This document shows, piece by piece, positions 61,922 to 64,000 of a stretch of DNA of 64,000 bases. The stretch comes from JBHIEE01 sp046760445 (GTDB lineage: Bacteria > Acidobacteriota > Aminicenantia > JdFR-78). Numbering within the stretch: the stretch's first letter is position 1; each line of letters opens with the position of its first letter. Both the position numbers and the translations under genes were made by a program. The notes under the pieces were generated by a model, which made no database searches, was not told the DNA's origin, and worked only from the letters and a program-made list of their open reading frames with translations. The DNA lies in the NCBI GenBank assembly GCA_046760445.1, contig JBHIEE010000001.1, positions 1 through 64,000 on the forward strand, written 5' to 3'.

Positions 61922-63847
61922 TTATTCAAATCGGGATAAAATATCATTATTAACTTCTTCGAAAGCTTTGGAATTAATTTTTATACCAAGTTGTTCCATT
62001 AATTTAGAAAGATAAGAATTTAAAAATTGATTTCTTTTAATAGTTCGTAATTTTTCTCTTTCTTTTTCTTTGTTTTTCCTAAATTCATCTAAATTGATTT
62101 CTTTCCTTTCTAACACCTTTATCAGAATATATCCTTTGTCAAAACCTAAAGGTCCGCTCACTTTATTTACCTCAATAGAAAATATCTCTTTTTCTATTTC
62201 TGGATTGATGCCTACTTCAGTTAAGAATCGTCCTCTTTGAAATTTATCTTCTTTTTGGTAATTAACATTAAACTCTTCACTGACCTTTCTCATCTCTTTT
62301 TTGTTCAATTCTCGTTTTATCTGGTTAGCCAATTTTAGAGCTTGTTCTTTCTTCATTTTCTCTTTCAAATCATTTTTTACTTTATCTTTGACTTCCTCAA
62401 ATTTAGCTTGGCGAGAAGGCTGGATTTTTTCAAGTTCAACCAGTCCTATTCCCTGATAAGTATAAATTGGTAAGCTTATTTCTTTTTCTTTTATCTTAAA
62501 CAGATTTTGACTGATTGCTCCTGAAGGGTCGATATCTTTAATTGCTTCTCCTTTGGTTAAAAACTCCGTAAACTCAACTTTAAAGTTCATTTTTTCAGCA
62601 GCTTTCTTCAGACTTTTTTCCTTCTTTGCTTCTTTTTCTAATTCTTTAATCTTATTTTCAGCCAATTCGCCTGCTTTTTCAAAAAGAATTGTGTCTTTAA
62701 TCATTTCTTTTACTTCTTGAAGTGGTCTTATATAGGAAGGTTCTTTTTCGGTGATTTTAATAATTGATAATCCATCTTTTAATTCAATTAAATCAGAAGT
62801 TTCTCCTTGAGGTAAATCTTGGATACTTTTTTGTTCTTCGGCGGATAATCTTCGCCATTCGTATAATCCCCAGTCTCCTCCCTGGTCTTTTTTTTCATCC
62901 TGAGAATATACTTTTGCCAAGAGAGCAAAGTCTTCACCTTCTTTAATCTTTTCTAAGATATTTCTTGCTTTTTCCTTAAGTTTTTCTTTATCTTGTTCTT
63001 CGTAAGGGAGGTATATTCTGCTTACTTTAATTTTTTCTGGAATTTCAAAGCGAGAAATATTTTCCTGGTAATATTTTTCAATATCTTGGTCAGTAACTTT
63101 AAATTCAGATTTTAAGTCATCTATCTTGAAAAAAACAAGGATTCCTTTTCTTTTTTCAGGGATTTTATATTTTTTTGGGTTAAGGGCGAAGTACTGTTTG
63201 AGTTGGTTATCATCGGGTTCTCTTTCTAACTCAATTCTTTCGGTGCTAATAGTTAAATATTCTAATCTTGCTGATTCGTTTTCTCTTTTATAATTTTCCA
63301 GAACTTCTTGGTCAGTTACTGGAAGTCCAGCCGTAAGAAGTTGGATAACTTTGTTAATGATAATTTCTTTTCTTAAACCTCGTTCAAATTCCTCAACTGA
63401 AATTCTATTCCAGCTTAAGATTTTTTTATATTCCTCAAATCCGATGAATTTCCCATTTCTTTGAAAAGCCTCATAACTTAAAATTTTGTCTCTAATTTCC
63501 TGATCAGTTACTCCTAAGCCCATTTCTTTAGCTAAATGAAGGACTAATCTTTCTTGAATCATTTGACTTAATATCTGTTGAGGAAGGTTGAGCTGTTCAA
63601 TTATTTTCCGGTTCAATTCTTTTTTTGATTGATTTCTTAGCATTTGGAGACGTTGAATTAAGGTGTTACGGTAAATCTCAACCGGAATTTTTTCTTTTCC
63701 TATATGAGCAATATATTTAGCTGCCCTTCCTCCGCCTAATCTTCCTGCTCCACCCCAGACAGCGAAAATAGTGATAATAAAAGCAGCAATGACCAGCCAG
63801 AGAGTAGGAGCTAAGGCTTTAATGTTTTTTCTCATTGCTTTGAGCAT
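61922..63847 (-). CDS. PpiD/SurA-type membrane-anchored peptidyl-prolyl isomerase
   Basis: Periplasmic foldase of 641 residues. A single N-terminal membrane helix (about 13-34) is followed by a SurA_N-like helical chaperone region (45-215). A parvulin domain lies at about 258-365, with the conserved G-G-D-W-G-L-Y and F-A-L-L-A-K segments. A helical C-terminal part then includes a second, degenerate parvulin-like stretch around 490-600. The anchor and order match PpiD, which helps fold proteins emerging from the Sec channel; the anchor argues against soluble SurA. Confidence 0.85.
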   Translation of the reverse strand: MLKAMRKNIKALAPTLWLVIAAFIITIFAVWGGAGRLGGGRAAKYIAHIGKEKIPVEIYRNTLIQRLQMLRNQSKKELNRKIIEQLNLPQQILSQMIQERLVLHLAKEMGLGVTDQEIRDKILSYEAFQRNGKFIGFEEYKKILSWNRISVEEFERGLRKEIIINKVIQLLTAGLPVTDQEVLENYKRENESARLEYLTISTERIELEREPDDNQLKQYFALNPKKYKIPEKRKGILVFFKIDDLKSEFKVTDQDIEKYYQENISRFEIPEKIKVSRIYLPYEEQDKEKLKEKARNILEKIKEGEDFALLAKVYSQDEKKDQGGDWGLYEWRRLSAEEQKSIQDLPQGETSDLIELKDGLSIIKITEKEPSYIRPLQEVKEMIKDTILFEKAGELAENKIKELEKEAKKEKSLKKAAEKMNFKVEFTEFLTKGEAIKDIDPSGAISQNLFKIKEKEISLPIYTYQGIGLVELEKIQPSRQAKFEEVKDKVKNDLKEKMKKEQALKLANQIKRELNKKEMRKVSEEFNVNYQKEDKFQRGRFLTEVGINPEIEKEIFSIEVNKVSGPLGFDKGYILIKVLERKEINLDEFRKNKEKEREKLRTIKRNQFLNSYLSKLMEQLGIKINSKAFEEVNNDILSRFE

Positions 63848-63914
63848 CTTTTTGCCTCATAGAGCATATAGCCTTTAGCTCCTAGCTAATGGCTAAGAGC
63901 TAACGACTAATGGC
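63848..63914 (-). repeat. word repeats upstream of the PpiD-like gene
   Basis: The words AGCTAATGGC, AGAGCTAACG and ACTAATGGC follow each other at 63873-63914, forming degenerate tandem copies similar to those at 61788-61810. No gene signal is visible. Confidence 0.5.
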
Positions 63915-64000
63915 TTATTTTAAAAGATTTCTTGCAATTATTAATCTTTGAATTTCAGAAGTGCCTTCATATATAGGTAATGCTCGAGCATCGCGATAGA
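63915..64000 (-). CDS. acyl-CoA dehydrogenase, C-terminal end (partial)
   Basis: The minus strand is open from the window edge to a TAA at 63915-63917. It encodes 27 whole residues ending Y-R-D-A-R-A-L-P-I-Y-E-G-T-S-E-I-Q-R and then L-I-I-A-R-N. This is the signature C-terminus of acyl-CoA dehydrogenases: the Y-E-G-T-S/N-E-I-Q block that lines the FAD and substrate site. The rest lies beyond the window. It precedes the PpiD-like gene by 67 repeat-bearing bases. Confidence 0.9.
   Translation of the reverse strand, partial: YRDARALPIYEGTSEIQRLIIARNLLK

Noticed and set aside
1..64000. tRNA, rRNA, insertion sequence, integrase or prophage genes
   Set aside because: I looked through all gaps and gene products and saw no cloverleaf-like segment, rRNA-like stretch, transposase or phage gene; a dedicated covariance scan was not possible.

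Overview
The window is gene-dense, AT-rich bacterial chromosome (roughly 35% G+C by eye) with short gaps and many 1-11 base start/stop overlaps. It suggests a Gram-negative-type (diderm) bacterium. The evidence is a DAP-type MurE (DNPR motif), lipoprotein-like exported proteins, a MacA-type periplasmic adaptor, a PpiD/SurA-type foldase, a Mre11-like nuclease with a YhaN-like partner, and an MglA-type GTPase. Peptide and amino-acid catabolism genes are prominent. I favour an uncultured lineage such as Aminicenantes (Acidobacteriota-related), but no rRNA or other decisive marker is present and the placement is a guess.

Layout. 1-14119: division and cell-wall (dcw) cluster ftsI-murE-murF-mraY-murD-ftsW-murG-murC-ftsQ-ftsA-ftsZ, without murB or ddl. 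14126-16236: hutI and a formiminotetrahydrofolate cyclodeaminase gene (histidine/one-carbon). 16252-20761 (minus): small membrane protein, comM, a LysM lytic transglycosylase and an MglA-type GTPase. 20825-26044 (minus): four GT4 glycosyltransferases in a nested paralogue order A-B-B'-A', headed by a coiled-coil protein with its own promoter. 26128-29128 (minus): sulfatase-fold protein, 3-methyladenine DNA glycosylase, unknown 150-residue protein. 29273-32175 (minus): Yip1 protein, orphan ABC ATPase and MacA-like adaptor with no permease. 32385-34494: suhB-like phosphatase and an M48 protease with a LecA-like domain. 34498-36303 (minus): accB-accC, divergent from ffh. 36476-42632: ffh, then rpsP-khpA-rimM-trmD-rplS-rnhB and a TPR protein. 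42691-49474: a 1668-residue kinase-like/ATPase/TPR/GAF/sigma54 regulator followed by two Opp/Dpp permeases. 49491-49745: a decayed NhaC antiporter fragment. 49932-54468: trmFO, then the Mre11-like/YhaN-like pair. 54576-63847 (minus): M14, M29 and M24 peptidases, an OPT transporter and a PpiD-like foldase. 63915-64000: the C-terminal end of an acyl-CoA dehydrogenase.

How it fits together. Apart from the house-keeping operons, the genes point to use of exogenous peptides: oligopeptide permeases, an OPT transporter, three peptidase families and histidine breakdown. A second theme is surface polysaccharide synthesis.

The least expected signal is in the gaps. Almost every gap above 60 bases between otherwise tight genes holds recurring non-coding words. 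These include a hairpin family found four times with the same two-stem layout, a 25-base element placed just before two unrelated genes, a shared leader of about 58 bases before two other unrelated genes, and several long perfect inverted repeats. These repeats sit next to gene remnants (nhaC, a four-helix-bundle protein) and to an operon missing a partner (ABC permease), so they may mark rearrangement or loss. No tRNA, rRNA, CRISPR array, insertion sequence or integrase was found.
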